Translations under genes and position numbers: made by a program
From: Anadara kagoshimensis
Taxonomy: Eukaryota > Mollusca > Bivalvia > Arcoida > Arcidae
NCBI GenBank assembly: GCA_021292105.1
Contig: CM037873.1
Span: 15,598,051-15,662,050 of the forward strand
Direction: 5' to 3'
DNA: 64,000 bases
Notes under the pieces: model-generated
Database searches by the model: none
The model's input: the letters and a program-made list of their open reading frames with translations, nothing else
What the model was told of the DNA's origin: nothing
In this document: positions 11,201 to 22,595 of the stretch, piece by piece
How the letters are laid out: every line of letters starts with the position of its first letter
Position numbering within the stretch: position 1 is the stretch's first letter

Positions 11201-13001
11201 AGTGGTCTTACTATAAGGGATTTTTTTGGTTAAAATGTTAAACAAAGGGACATTAAAACAATGGTTTAATAGACATATGATCTGCATATAGAGGTGGCCA
11301 CTATAACAGGCTCTACTGTCCTTTAATGTGTAATTTCAGTTCAAACCCTTGACGACTGTGGTAGCTCGGTTGGTAGAAAGCTGGCTACATAAGTCGGAGG
11401 TTGTGGGCTCTAACCCCGACCAGGTCTGACCCAAGACTTGAAAGTGGGTAGTGTTCTTTCAGATGGGAACTTAAAATAAACAAGGTCCTGTGTCATGTTA
11501 GGTTGGCAGGATAAAGAACCCTGCTGTATAATGCCATAACGCACAGGCAAATTTCTGTACCTTTGCCTATAGCTGACAATGTCTCGATATAAGTAAAATA
11601 TTCTTGATTGGGATGTTAATCACCATTACTCGACTCAACTCAACTCGGTTCAAACACTTCATTTGTGGTACATGTATTACCAGGTACTGTGGAATCATAA
11701 AAAATGATGAAATCCAATAACAGCTTATATTTTGCACTGTTTTATTCATTGCAATTTTTGCTTCATACATTTTTCTATGAAAATGGATTTGGAAAATCCC
11801 AACTTACATTTTTCTCTTTTATATAACTTGTGTCTTCCTTTATATTTCATTCTTTAAGTTAGCTAAAACTGTTTTATTCTTTTAAAGATGACAGCTGGTG
11901 AATTTAAGTTTGCTTTGAGAGTTGAGATGGTACTTAATAGTATACCCCAGCCAGAATATCGACAACTGATGGTTGAAGCCTTGATGGTCCTGACAATGTT
12001 AACAGAGGGGGACTGGAAATTTAACATGAACCAAGTTATACATGTAGATAAAATGGTACAGGAGGCTAATAAACTCTTTATAAATGATCAGGTAATTATA
12101 GATAATCTGGTAATTATAAATGATCTGATAAATATAAATGATCAGGTAATCATCAAAGCTAAACAGAAGACTGAGTTCTTCAAGACTATGTTAGCTTATC
12201 AGTTGGTAAGCAAAAATATATATCTTGTCTGTTGGACAATATATTTGAAATTTCAGTTCAAAAGCTACTTCATATTTGCTAACAACAAAAGAAATGATTT
12301 AAATTAATATTTTATGTCCATAACTGGTTGTGATGAATTTATGAGGATAAAGGGAGATAATTCCTAGATCTTTTACGTCTCTAATTTAAACTGTTTACAA
12401 TATGGTATTAATTGACCAAGTTGTGTTATAGTAATCCTGCTTCCCTTTTGTATAGCAAACATGTTCTTTTATAATCTCAGTCTATCTTTTTAACAGTTTT
12501 TTAAAGTGGATTATTTTTAATTATTTTTAACTTCACTCTCATTTTCTAATTTCACTAGCAATTTTATTTACCTAAAATAGACATAAAGTGTGTAACAACT
12601 GTACTGTTTTACCATTGAAGTAGATTTTACAAGTGATGGCTGTAGCTAGCTAGTCAGAAGGGTTTACTCTCACAGAGCACCCAGTCTCGCTTCCCTGGTG
12701 GAAGTTTATGTGTTTAACTTAATTTCTCAGTCTTCATATTTTTACTTTGTTTTTGGGATTTTGATTTGGACATGGACCAGTATGTTTGTGTTTGTTTCAT
12801 TAATTATTTATTCTTTCTTATTTTTTGCAGAAAATACCACAAAATATTGTGTTAAGAAGTCAAGGTGCTGCTGGTATATGTCTTCATTTGTATGATAGTG
12901 CCCCTAGTGGCAGATATGGAACTATGGCTTACCTATGTCGAGCATTAGCATCGACGTTAAATCTGCCGTGTGGTCCCAATGATGAGTGTGTTGTTAGTTG
13001 A
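5165..13001 (+). CDS. PHKA: Phosphorylase b kinase regulatory subunit alpha, 3' part of gene (five coding exons)
   Basis: Encodes the C-terminal ~230 residues of the large regulatory subunit of phosphorylase kinase, the calcium- and phosphorylation-controlled cytosolic enzyme that activates glycogen phosphorylase. Exons: 5165-5268, 10030-10194, 10822-10875, 11888-12091 (or longer) and 12831-13001; all junctions are GT-AG and the phases agree. Family landmarks visible in order are [64 protein letters not shown] and [16 protein letters not shown]. These match the alpha-type subunit more closely than beta. The protein ends in CVVS, a CaaX box; the vertebrate alpha subunit is known to be farnesylated at its C-terminus. 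The 5' part, with the glucoamylase-like domain, lies left of the window. The first exon is the least certain. Confidence 0.9.
6350..6675. repeat. ~45-bp minisatellite
   Basis: Six or seven imperfect units built on CATTCTTTACTGAGAATGA and TTTTTACAATGTTGGGT, inside the intron between the first two PHKA exons seen here. Each unit contains a small inverted repeat (CATTCT...AGAATG). Confidence 0.85.
6837..7160. repeat. 50-bp minisatellite, highly homogeneous
   Basis: Unit begins GGCTGCACAAACTGTCATTA and ends AGTCTGCTAA; GGTTGTAAGG recurs at 6901, 6951, 7001, 7051 and 7101, exactly 50 bp apart. The central copies look identical, while the flanking copies are degenerate. It lies in a PHKA intron. 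Confidence 0.95.
7832..7960 (+). pseudogene. Possible fragment of a transposase-related zinc-finger protein
   Basis: An open stretch encodes [20 protein letters not shown] followed by DESKQHM. The 'F-xx-WL-xx-P-x-YK-x-WL' spacing resembles the segment before the zinc finger in hAT-derived and ZMYM-like proteins. No finger cysteines follow and there is no extended frame, so this would be a relic inside a PHKA intron. Similarity is judged by eye only. Confidence 0.22.
9400..9712. repeat. ~35-bp tandem repeat
   Basis: About eight units containing GAACCAATCACAACTGAGG and ATTAATCAATT, most divergent at the left end. It is in the PHKA intron just upstream of the RRRRLDG exon. Confidence 0.88.
10030..10194 (+). 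CDS. PHKA: PHKA exon with [13 protein letters not shown] block
   Basis: 165 nt, phase 0 at both ends (TAAG|ATGAGT and AAG|GTAATA). It encodes an acidic stretch (ENDDDISSD) and then [19 protein letters not shown] and [12 protein letters not shown], one of the most conserved parts of phosphorylase kinase alpha. The ATG at the exon start is an internal methionine, not the translation start. Confidence 0.92.
10822..10875 (+). CDS. PHKA: PHKA micro-exon (18 codons)
   Basis: 54 nt between TTTTCAG and GTAAC, phase 0. It encodes [18 protein letters not shown], matching the 'GLS-EG-LPxSxTRE' segment that joins the LDG block to the MTPGE block in the family. It is too short to stand out as an ORF but fits exactly between its neighbours. 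Confidence 0.9.
10929..11319. mobile_element. Short TIR mini-element, copy 2
   Basis: Starts ACAGTAAAACCCATATAAAG and ends GGTGGCCACTATAACAGG, CTCTACTGT, which are the inverted ends seen at 3290-3471. 391 bp long, non-coding, in a PHKA intron. Confidence 0.5.
11353..11648 (+). mobile_element. tRNA-derived SINE, second copy
   Basis: A box GTAGCTCGGTTGGTAGAAAG, B-box region GGGCTCTAACCCCG, body TCTGACCCAAGACTTGAAAG, tail ACTCGACTCAACTCAACTC. Slightly shorter than the copy at 3721; in the PHKA intron before exon 11888. Confidence 0.82.
11888..12091 (+). CDS. PHKA: PHKA exon with [13 protein letters not shown] / PQPEYRQL block
   Basis: 204 nt, phase 0, between TTTTAAAG and GTAATT. It encodes [16 protein letters not shown], then [17 protein letters not shown] and a helix ending in ANKLFINDQ; the family usually shows 'AN-LF-xxQ' here. 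The frame stays open past this donor to 12307, with further in-frame donors at 12110, 12146 and 12206. The exon end chosen is the one giving the family-like spacing. Confidence 0.88.
12092..12207 (+). promoter_or_regulatory. Cluster of four in-frame candidate splice donors
   Basis: Imperfect copies of a short AT-rich unit create donors CAG|GTAATT (12092), CTG|GTAATT (12110), CAG|GTAATC (12146) and TTG|GTAAGC (12206). The distances from the first are 18, 54 and 114 nt, all multiples of three, and the reading frame has no stop across them. Any choice therefore keeps the downstream exon in frame, adding 0, 6, 18 or 38 residues. Which are used cannot be told from sequence. Confidence 0.5.
12600..12800 (-). 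repeat. Interspersed repeat family A, partial copy
   Basis: On the minus strand it carries the family landmarks: AGTAAAAATATGAAGACTG, ACTTCCACCAGGGAAG, GGGTGCTCTG and GCTAGCTACAG. It sits directly before the last PHKA coding exon. Confidence 0.6.
12831..13001 (+). CDS. PHKA: PHKA last coding exon, CaaX end
   Basis: 171 nt from TTTTTTGCAG to the TGA stop. It encodes [20 protein letters not shown], then [14 protein letters not shown] and the C-terminus NDECVVS. The [13 protein letters not shown] signature is diagnostic of phosphorylase kinase alpha/beta. The final four residues C-V-V-S form a prenylation (CaaX) motif, predicting membrane association as in the vertebrate alpha subunit. Confidence 0.92.
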   Translation, partial: KIPQNIVLRSQGAAGICLHLYDSAPSGRYGTMAYLCRALASTLNLPCGPNDECVVS

Positions 13002-13110
13002 AGACCGTGACTCATGTGGTCTCAATGACGAGTGTGTTGTCAGTTGAAGTCAGTTGTCTTGGTGATTAGTGTGTTGTCATGCGAAGACCTTGAGCACCCC
13101 GGTGTTAGAA
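13002..13110 (+). repeat. Local tandem copies of the PHKA coding end in the 3'UTR
   Basis: The stretch ending the coding sequence (GTGGTCCCAATGATGAGTG, then TTGTTAGTTGA) recurs 46 bp later as GTGGTCTCAATGACGAGTG and TTGTCAGTTGA. A third, more decayed copy (AGTGTGTTGTCATGCGAAG) follows. The second copy would again encode NDECVVS and a stop, but it is out of frame with the first (46 mod 3 = 1). Confidence 0.75.
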
Positions 13111-13258
13111 ATAGTCATATGCCTTAACTCTGCCATGCTTCAGTTGTGACATTTAACCCACCATATAGTTCAGACAGTGATCGTTTTAATATTAAATATC
13201 TGCATAGCAGGCAAGGATACTCTAGGTTACTTAACATGAAATAAGTGTGGTGTACACC

Positions 13259-13264
13259 AATAAA
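13259..13264 (+). terminator. Candidate polyadenylation signal for PHKA
   Basis: AATAAA 258 bp after the stop codon. Further AATAAA hexamers occur near 14,709 and 15,525, so the true 3' end cannot be fixed. Confidence 0.4.
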
Positions 13265-14137
13265 ACTGTAATGTGTTAGTGACTAGTGAGAAGAATTTAC
13301 TATTTGTTTCAAATTATTGTTGCTGAACTTGAAACATTTTTATCTGTTTATCGAGTATATACCATAGCGGTATTGCAATTTGATATATATATCTCGAAAT
13401 GCTGTACTTTTTTCAACATTTCTGTACATGTGTATAAAGAAAATTTTTAAAATAATGTATAACAGTATAAATGGGAAGGTGTTATTTTCTTTTCTTTCAA
13501 GTCAACACTATAGGATGTAATTTTTGCTATTGTTCAAGAGTTTTATATTTTCTAATATGAATCCAGCTGTACACCATTTACCATGTAACCACACGTACAC
13601 GTAGTACTTTGAGATTATATGAAATCCACCTTAACTCCTTAAAAATGCTACTACCTGTATATGTGTGTTTGTTTTTTGGGTGGCATAGTGCAATATTTTG
13701 TATTCTTTGCTTTTTTGTTCCCAGATATCTTGACTACTTATATTTAAAAAGTCCTTAGGATCCATTCACAGCTTATTTGTAACAACCATTACTTCAGGTT
13801 TTAAAATAGCAGTTAGCATAGTTCAGTGAGTCACTACAACTCTTACAATTTCTTGATCCATTCCGTATACATATTTTTGTGTGTAATTTATGTGCATCAT
13901 TTTGTCTGTATGAAATACAGTGAAGTATATTTCAAATCCTTGATGTTGGCATCAGTCAGTCTTGTGATTGATAGGTGTGAAGGCAAGACACATGAACATA
14001 CATACAGTACATACCTGCCAAGAGTTTGACAATGAACTAACAGTAAGAATTTATGTAGCCAAGTAACCGGGATTATAAATTGCTAGGGGTGGAAGTGCTA
14101 CAGAGAGATAGATAGCAGCTGTGGAAAGCTGATAAGA

Positions 14138-14349
14138 TACTGTAAACATATTTATTTTCGTGGTGTACTAATTTTTGCTTATTTCGTGGTCATTTTTTTG
14201 CAGGAAAATTAAAACCAAGCGAAAACTGTATTATTCTAAATGTGTTATAGTGCATATTCAACAGACGTGAAAAATTAACTACGCGGATATGTCTAAATTT
14301 TTTATACCTCGAAAATAAATACACGCGAAATTAAATATGTTTACAGTAT
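14138..14349. mobile_element. TIR mini-element (TACTGTAAAC type), copy 1
   Basis: Left end TACTGTAAACATATTTATTT, right end AAATATGTTTACAGTATA in inverted orientation. Internal CG-containing stretches near both ends (TTTCGTGG and CACGCGAAATT) also pair. 212 bp, non-coding. A related copy is at 23617-23833. Confidence 0.7.
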
Positions 14350-15596
14350 ACATGTAGGGATGACACAAGCTGCTGATTCGACACCAATTTGTTAGGTTAG
14401 TGTTAAAATAGAAATGTATTGTACATGCATATTTCATTGTGCCAGATTTTTTAAATGTTCTTGAATTATTTGGTTATCAAGTTGAAATCTCGATTAAATA
14501 TTTGTTATTTGTGTGTAAGAATGTCAATATGACATGTTTGTGCTGGAATGAATGAATCTACTAATAGATAGAAATGGCTTTAAAGCTTTATTTATACCTG
14601 TACATATTATGTCTTGTTTGTCTGAAAAGTCAGAGACAATTTGGCAGTCTTACTGTCATCCATGTTGATAGTGTTTTTGTTGATTCTAGTTAAATGTTTT
14701 TATCACGTATTAATAAAATAGCACTTTTTGCCTGTGCGAGACTTGTATTCTGCAGATATCTTGTATATACAGTGATCAAAGATTTCCAAATTACTAAGTT
14801 AGTATTGTGATTTACAACAAATGTTATAGTAATTTTTTGCCAATAAGTTGTTATAATGTGGTATTGTTTTCATGATATAAATAAACTTGAATGTTTTGAA
14901 GTACAGTGCAACTTTGTAATAATGACCCTCAATAAGTGAAGTAACTTTGTTATAATGCCCCTTGATAAGCAAGGTGACAAAGTAAGTGAGGGGCATTATA
15001 AGTGTATCAGTGTATCTGTAAATAAAATCTAATAAGTTTTAACTGCCATTTTTTCAAAACTTGTTAATATCTTATTCCAACTGTTTTCTATGTCTAAACT
15101 TCAAGTTAAGTTTCATAACTTGATTGAAGTTAAATTTGATAACTTGAACACCTAGAAAACTTGAAAATCATAGTTTCAATTGCACTTTGAAAATCAGTTC
15201 CCTTGGGCTTCGAGTTATTGGAATTTTACATTATAGTTGGAGATATTTAAACTTCAAGTTCCAGGCCATGTTCTGTATAATACAATGTACTGTATTTGAT
15301 TTTAAAATTTTTATGCCTTAAAAATTATGTACTTTAAATATTGATCTGCCAATTACTCAGTACATCTTATTTCTTTATATATTTGTGTACATGCGTTAGT
15401 ATCAAACCAAAGTTTGTTTATTTTATGTTGATTTTGTTGTTTCCAAAATTTTTATAAAAATAAGAATATATTATTATTTGCTTTTTGTTACTGGTATGTT
15501 TATCATGTGATAAAAAAAGAAAAAAGAAATAAAGAAAAATAATACAGATAAATATGTTTTGATTGATTTTGTAATAGAATTATCCATGTCCATCAA

Positions 15597-15750
15597 GTCC
15601 ACTATTGTTACTCAGTTGGTAGAGTGCTCTCTTCGTATGTGGGAAGTCGAGGGTTTGAAGCCCATTACATGTAAACCTGATCATATGTCCATGTAAGTAA
15701 AAACAAATTTGACAGAGATGAGTGGAATGGAATAATGGTGTTTTACACCT
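15597..15750 (+). mobile_element. tRNA-derived SINE head, truncated
   Basis: A box TTACTCAGTTGGTAGAGTG, B box GAGGGTTTGAAGCCC. The body differs from or is lost relative to the full-length SINEs. Ends near a GATAAAACAACC stretch. Confidence 0.55.
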
Positions 15751-15985
15751 TGATAAAACAACCTTCAGTTAGCGAACTGACTAGAATCTACCAGAATGGG
15801 ATCTAATCCTAGCCAGTGATACACTTATCCAGATGCCTGCTCTATAAACTATTCAGTCACCAAGCTTCATCTTGAACATATTGAGAGATGTAAAAGCAAA
15901 GTAGTTTTCCTTTGTGAAAATTCTTAAAGACTTTTGCATCCAAGGGCAATAACTTGCTCTTCATATTCGTTCAGTGAAGCTAAGT

Positions 15986-16137
15986 AATTATCTAGAAAAC
16001 TATCTAGTGACAGATGGACTTGTAGATGGAGACATGGTTATAATTAAGTTTTTATATAAATAACTAATTATCTAGAAAATAATCTATTTAGAGACAGATG
16101 GACTTGTAGATGGAGACGTGGTTATAATTCTTATATA
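15986..16137. repeat. Tandem duplication of ~75 bp
   Basis: TTATCTAGAAAA and GACAGATGGACTTGTAGATG, GAGACATGGTTATAATT recur once with few changes (GAGACGTGG in the second copy). A recent local duplication. Confidence 0.85.
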
Positions 16138-19100
16138 ATAATACTTGTACATACACCTAGCACTGTAACTTGACTTGCAAGTGAATAAATCATTGTAATG
16201 GTTAAATTTCGGATCCACAAAAGTATTGAACTATTTCTATTTGCTCTGTTACTGCAAAGTCATAGGCTGGATACTAAACAAACAAGCAAATTCAGTGAAT
16301 TAGGATCCTCTGCCAACAGTTTTTTTTTTGTGATTTGCACTTATTTTTAAAGGGCAAACCAATTCAGGTTAACAATATGCATATCTCCTATCAATGTTGA
16401 TGCTTTGTACCAAGTTTCGTGAAATAGTGGTTCATAGTTTTAGAGAATTTGCGCAGACAAGAATTTCTGACAAATGGACAGAAACTCAAATTAAATATCC
16501 CCCTCCTTCTTTGAGGAGGGAGGGGAGAGATAACAAATTAATGAATGGCCGAATAACAAATTAATGAATGGCTAAAACAAAGGGACAGGCAGAGTGGAAC
16601 AGCTACTAGAGCTTTTATCAACATTGGTGACACGGGTAAAAACAACAGAAAATCACTCAAATTTAAAATTGATCTTTATGCAATCATTTTAATTTACAGT
16701 TTTGAGAGTAAATAACAACTGTAGTTGACCAACTGCACTCAATAATGGAATGAACAAATATATATATATGTACCGGTATATGATCAAAATGAAATGATGA
16801 GCAAATACACAAATAATTCAGAATATCATGATGACAATGATGTGATACTTGTATATATCAGAACAGAAACACATGTAATCAGACCAATAAGAACTTTAAC
16901 GTAAAACAAAAACTGTAACATAATAATAATAAAATACATGAAAGAATTTAAACTCATGGTTATCAGACACAAAAACAAAACATGAAGAGACTTCAGACAC
17001 ATACACAGAATGTTCTTATAACAATTTTGTTACATATACACAAATCTTCAGTTTTTATGATGATGCACAATTCAAAAATGCACCAAATAAGACTATTGTC
17101 AAACACTCTTGTTACACATAAAGTAATTTACAAATATTTTGTACAGTTGGTATATATGCCCAAACTAATTTTATTTCATTTTTGGAGGTAAATATATAAA
17201 TATAGGTATGTGGATATATATTTACACCTTGTAAAAAGAATTTTTTTGTATATTTTGCATATCGGGTATTCTGGTTCATGGCAGTTCAAATGCAAAACTG
17301 CTTCCATTATTTAGAAATACTACATGGAAGACAAAAGTGTTAGAAAACTTTATGAATATATTGTTTACTATATTATATCAATTTTTAAATAAAAAAATGT
17401 AAAACTTTTTTTAAACTGAATAATTAAATGCCTTATTGTATGGTAAGCACAATTTTGTTTTAAGAAATATTTTCCTGAGTATGATGCACCAAAGAATAAT
17501 GTTTTAATACAATAAACCAACAAGACCAGTACAAGAGATAAATACAGATCAGATTCTCTATTCTTTTCAGTCAAAAGTCTTATAAGTCCTAAGTAATAAG
17601 TTTAATAACTCATCATTACTTTGCCAATGCTGTGACAGCATCAAACCTCATTTGTATCATGTAAGTTGCTTTTAAGCTAGCTCTCCAAAGACAATACACT
17701 CAGCTGATTCTGTGGAAATCAACCATTCTGCTGGGGCTTGCTGAATATCAGGCTAATGTATCACCAAATGCAATAAATATATTTGAAACTAAACAATTGA
17801 GGAAAATTTATTCAAGACTCTGGCATTTATCTTATTATTAAATATTCATTTTAAACAACATACAAGCACATGTAAAAATCAAATATTCATTTATTTGCCT
17901 TGCAAATGACATTGATCCAAAGATGAAACAACACTTGCAGCAATATACACTGATACACCAATAGTTTTAAAACACATCAAATTTCCAAACTGCAAAAACA
18001 AAAAGTAGAAACATCTTAATTCCCTGTTTAACATAAACTGAAAGAGCATATGTGATAAGGACCTTATCTGGCTCACTAAAAAACCTAATTGATATTGAAA
18101 ATCTTAATTCAGAAATTTTTGAATTTATGTCCATTTATTTCAAGACCATTCACTTTTGAGTGCCAAAAAGAGCCCTAATCATATATACCCCTTTTTGATA
18201 GTACATTACATACAAATATGAGCTGTGTATATGCATGTAAAATAGAAAGTACTTTGTGTATAAGAAAAATTTAAACAAACACTTAACAAATAGAAGTAAA
18301 CAAAATGTTTTTCTAAAAATTTAAATCCAAGAACGAGTGAAAAATAAAATAATTTGATTTATATCTATATACTAGTATTTGGTTTGTTATAAAGAACTGC
18401 CTATTACAAGTAAATACTAATTACACAATAAATTCATATTCCATACATAATTTACCAGTATGTAAGTGTGACATGTTCCATGTGTTGAAGATTAGCCTTG
18501 CTTCTAATATCAATTTTGTTAATTAATGAGATCAAAATATTTAAATCTGATTAATATATTCATTACATGTAATTATATTCATTACTTTTCATTTTATTTA
18601 TAGATGTTAAACAAATATTCAGATAAAACAAAACCGTAAAATCGCAAAATTTTATATGAATAATATCAATTTTTAATGGCACTAAGAGTTTTAAACTAAA
18701 CTAGAATTGTCTGAAAGGGAAAAATACCTCAACCCTAATTGATCAAGGGGCCTTAACTCTTTAGCTACCAGGCGGATGTTGTTTTCTGTATTATATATGA
18801 ATGTCATGTATGATTTATCAGATGGATTGATGGTGTTTTATGCCCCATTCAAAATTCTTTCACTTATATCCAGACAGTCAGTTATTATATGGTGGAGGAA
18901 ACTGGAGTGTTTGGGGAAGACCATTGACCTTCCTCAAGCAAAATATGCCAAGTATGAAGGTTTATTTTAAATACATCAAACAACTCAGATATAACCCCCA
19001 AGCAGTGACCAGAAGGACAATCTAGTCAAACTGATTCATATATTAGCTTCCAAAAAAAATTGTTTGGGGTTGGTTGTAAAAATCAAGTCAATTTTCACAA

Positions 19101-20086
19101 AAAAATCTAATCCCAAGTTAACAATTCTTTTGTTTCTATATGAATAAAATCAACTTGTGTGACATACAAATAAATTATATGTCAATCAATATAATTATTT
19201 TTATTACATTTCTGTCTATTAATAACTTTGATCTGTCAATCCATATTTGTGTTTTTCTGACTTTGGCAAATATTAAGAAAATATAACTTACAAATAAATA
19301 AATAAAAATATACATATTTAACAATGATATATGATTTTGTGCAAATTTAAAGATACAATGTGCAGTAATAATAATTCTAATACAAAAACTTAATATTTAT
19401 AATGATACAAAATAAATATTTACAATAATGCTAGCAAAAACATGAATAAAATCTTACATGAAATGAAAGTAAGACATAAAAAATTCTATTTAAATCAACT
19501 TGTTGGTTACGGACACTCAGAGGACTTGAACAATAATGCTAGCAAAGAATGAATAATATCTTAATGAAATAAATAATAATATGAAAGTTAGAAATTATCA
19601 CTTCCTTTTAAACCATGTGTTTGTTAAGGACACTCAATACATTTGATTTTTTAACAATATATGGCCGATAGATTTGACTAAATAGAGAATATTTCGGCTC
19701 TGGTAAAATGTAACTAATATTATGCAAATTAAAGGTTTTAAGTTATTAAAGATTGTGAAGCTCTTTTTATGTAAGGGTGTAGCTTTCAAATGCCAAGTTG
19801 TCACCTGGGTGGACTGAAGCAATTTAAAACCAATTGTCTTGTCCTCCCATCCCCTATTATTGTTATAAATCTCATTCCTTTATATAAAGGTATTTATGAA
19901 TTAAGCAGATTACTTAAAACAGTAAAATAATTTTGATTTAGTATTGGCATTTAGACAATGAAGATAGAAAAAAAACATAAAAAGTGCAATTAAGTTTAAC
20001 AAGTAAAGATATGCGTGTACACAGATACAAAACAAAATTAAAAGATTTGGCAGTGATGTAGCATACTTTTAAAGACACACTCACAG

Positions 20087-20345
20087 TCAGTATGGCATGT
20101 ATAATTTATCTCCCTTGAAACGAAGTGATGTATAACTTATCTCCCTTGAAAACACATTCACACAGTATGGCATGTATAATTTATCTTCCTTGAAACGAAG
20201 TGATGTATAACTTATCTCCCTTGAAAACACATTCACACAGTATGGCATGTATAATTTATCTTCCTTGAAACAAAGTGATGTAAAACTTATCTTCCTTGAA
20301 AACACATTCACACAGTATGGCATGTATAACTTATCTCCCTTGAAA
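20087..20345. repeat. ~74-bp tandem repeat
   Basis: Three and a half copies; CAGTATGGCATGTATAA recurs at about 20088, 20164, 20238 and 20314. Each unit contains two TTATCTCCCTTGAAA half-units, so it is itself an old dimer. The open frame across it on the minus strand is a by-product. Confidence 0.9.
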
Positions 20346-20654
20346 AAGACATTGTTACCTATATCGACATACAGTTTGTAAATTTGTTCTTTTTAATACT
20401 TATTTTAACAAACAGGTCTTTGATTTAATAAACATGTATTACTTTATACTGATTGAATATAAATTGTTTACAAATAATGTTTTATTCACTAATAAATAGA
20501 AGGATTTCTTCTATTCTGTAAACACTGTTTAAATTTGGATATATAAATGAAGCTAAAATTAAGACAATGATTTTTGGTTAGGTCTCTTAAGTTTTAAAAA
20601 ATTTGATCAATATCATATTCAAATTTCAATACAATAATAGAAATGAGGAGACCA

Positions 20655-20790
20655 TCTTTTGAAACACACATACATACACAAAAACACATGCTCAAATGCT
20701 TATATACACACACATACACAAACATATGCTCAAATGCATGTACACACACACATGCTTAAACGCATGTACACACATATACTTCATATCCAA
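20655..20790. repeat. CA-rich degenerate minisatellite
   Basis: Alternating ACACAC blocks and ATGCTCAAATGC / ATGCTTAAACGC blocks about 40 bp apart, three copies. Confidence 0.75.
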
Positions 20791-21023
20791 AATCTGATGA
20801 AAGAGTAGATTTGACCAAAGATATTGAGCAATGGCAAATATCAGAAAACATTCTGATGGGTCATACATACACATTTAGACACACATATGCTTGCAAACAG
20901 CATTTCACGACACCAGAACTAGGAAAAATATACATGTATGTACCCGATATTAACTTACGAGACCATTAACTGAGTATTTCAGCTTGTATATTATCCCTAC
21001 CTGCTTATTAAGGCCATTTTAAG

Positions 21024-21064
<41 letters not shown>
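21024..21064. repeat. (AC)n microsatellite
   Basis: About 20 uninterrupted AC units. Confidence 0.95.
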
Positions 21065-21066
<2 letters not shown>

Positions 21067-21621
21067 TTCAGTTTTACAAATTGAAAATCATAACAAGAAA
21101 CAAACTTAGTAAAGTATTGCATAAATATTTAAACAAGGCTTACTTGTTTAAACAGAAAATAAACAAAATAAATAAATTTTAAAAAGCTAGATTGAAATGC
21201 AATGTGCTGACAAATTGCTTTGATAATCAATTTATGCTGCTTTGATACACTGGTTCACATAGTTCAGACACTGTCGTCTCTATAACACTTACATGTACCG
21301 GTACTTTTCTATTCTAGAATTAAGACCAAGTGATAATGAACACAGTAAACTCTGTTTTAATGCCCCTCTATAGCTTATCCACTTCAATTGTTGCCATACT
21401 ATTTTGAATTCCTAAAATCCATTTTTTCCCCTCAATTTATTGCCAAACCTCATTCTAATACCAAAATTTGATTGAGCAAATGATAGCGATAAATTAAGGT
21501 TTTATTGTTCTAAGAATCTTATGTGGCTAATTTTGGCACAACAAGCAGTACAATAAGTTGAGTAAAATAACAGTTTAATTTGTTGAATTAAACTTCAAAT
21601 CAAATATCAAAATCAAACTCA

Positions 21622-21840
21622 AATAGATTTACTAATATCATGATATAAACCAACCATTCACCTAGGTTTCCATAAATTGAAAATAATTAGTGGCCAAATT
21701 TCCAAAATTTGTGAAAATATAGTCCTTTTTAAAGTATTTTTCCACAAATTTGCTAAAATAGGTTACTTTTTGAAAGAATTCCACAGAAATTAGTAGCCAA
21801 TGGCGATTTTGGCTACCAGGAATATGGAAACATAGATTCA
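21622..21840 (+). repeat. Interspersed repeat family B, copy
   Basis: Carries CCAAATTTCCAAAATTTGTG, AAAATATAGTCC, TTTTCCACAAATTTGCTAAA, TAGTAGCCAATGGCGATTTT and ACCAGGAATATGGAAACATA. The same string of motifs recurs at 22475, 27715, 29740, 30205 and 47612 (plus) and at 24805 and 34290 (minus). Confidence 0.7.
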
Positions 21841-22109
21841 TTATTACTAAAAGTACTCGGTAGTCACTTGCTTATTTTAATTAAAACACAAAAATGACTG
21901 TATTTTGTTTGTTTACTGTAACAGTAAAAATAAAAATTACCAGCATACTTTATGAATTGATAGAGATTTTGTTCTTGATTCGTTTTCCCCTGTATATCAA
22001 TTTATTTTGCCATATTTTCAAACCACTGTCTCTTAGACAGAAGGTAAAGAAATATCTTAATAAAAGATTAAATAATAAAGAAACAAAATCTGCAACAAAC
22101 TGCAAAAAA

Positions 22110-22310
22110 AGATAAAAGATGTGATATCTCAAACTGCAAAAAATGATAAAAGATGTGATATCCTCAGGTGCTAAACAGAAATATGATAGAAAAATATATA
22201 GCAGCACTCTTTATTTTATGGTATTACACATGATCTAAATGATGAGGACTCACACAGGCAACACTCTTTATCTTATGATACTATATCTAAATGATGAGGA
22301 CTCACACAAT
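22110..22310. repeat. Two small adjacent tandem duplications
   Basis: AAGATGTGATATCTCAAACT / AAGATGTGATATCCTC is a ~37-bp duplication. Just after it, CACTCTTTAT...AAATGATGAGGACTCACAC is duplicated once with a ~50-bp period. Confidence 0.75.
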
Positions 22311-22474
22311 CATAAATAGAAGTACTTTGTACACTGATCATATGATAGACACCTTAACAATAACCATGTGATGCCTCATAAAACATTTGTAAGGAAGTAC
22401 TGTCTATACTGTTTATGGAGAATTGTCCTAGATTTTCACAATCTCAAAATTATTATTATTATTATCATTATTAT

Positions 22475-22595
22475 TGGCAAAATTTCCAAAATTTGTAAAA
22501 GTATAGTCTTTTTAAAAGTATTTTTTCACAAATTTGCAAAAATATATTACTTTTTTAAAGAATTCTCAGAAATGAGTAGCCAATGGCAATACAAG
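22475..22595 (+). repeat. Interspersed repeat family B, copy preceded by (TTA)n
   Basis: Follows a TTATTATTATTATCATTATT tract and carries the motifs CAAAATTTCCAAAATTTGT, AGTATTTTTTCACAAATTTG and GAGTAGCCAATGGCAAT. Confidence 0.65.

Noticed and set aside
20087-20323. 78-codon minus-strand frame with repeated MPYCVNVFSR units
   Set aside because: Product of a ~74-bp tandem repeat; no similarity or gene signals.
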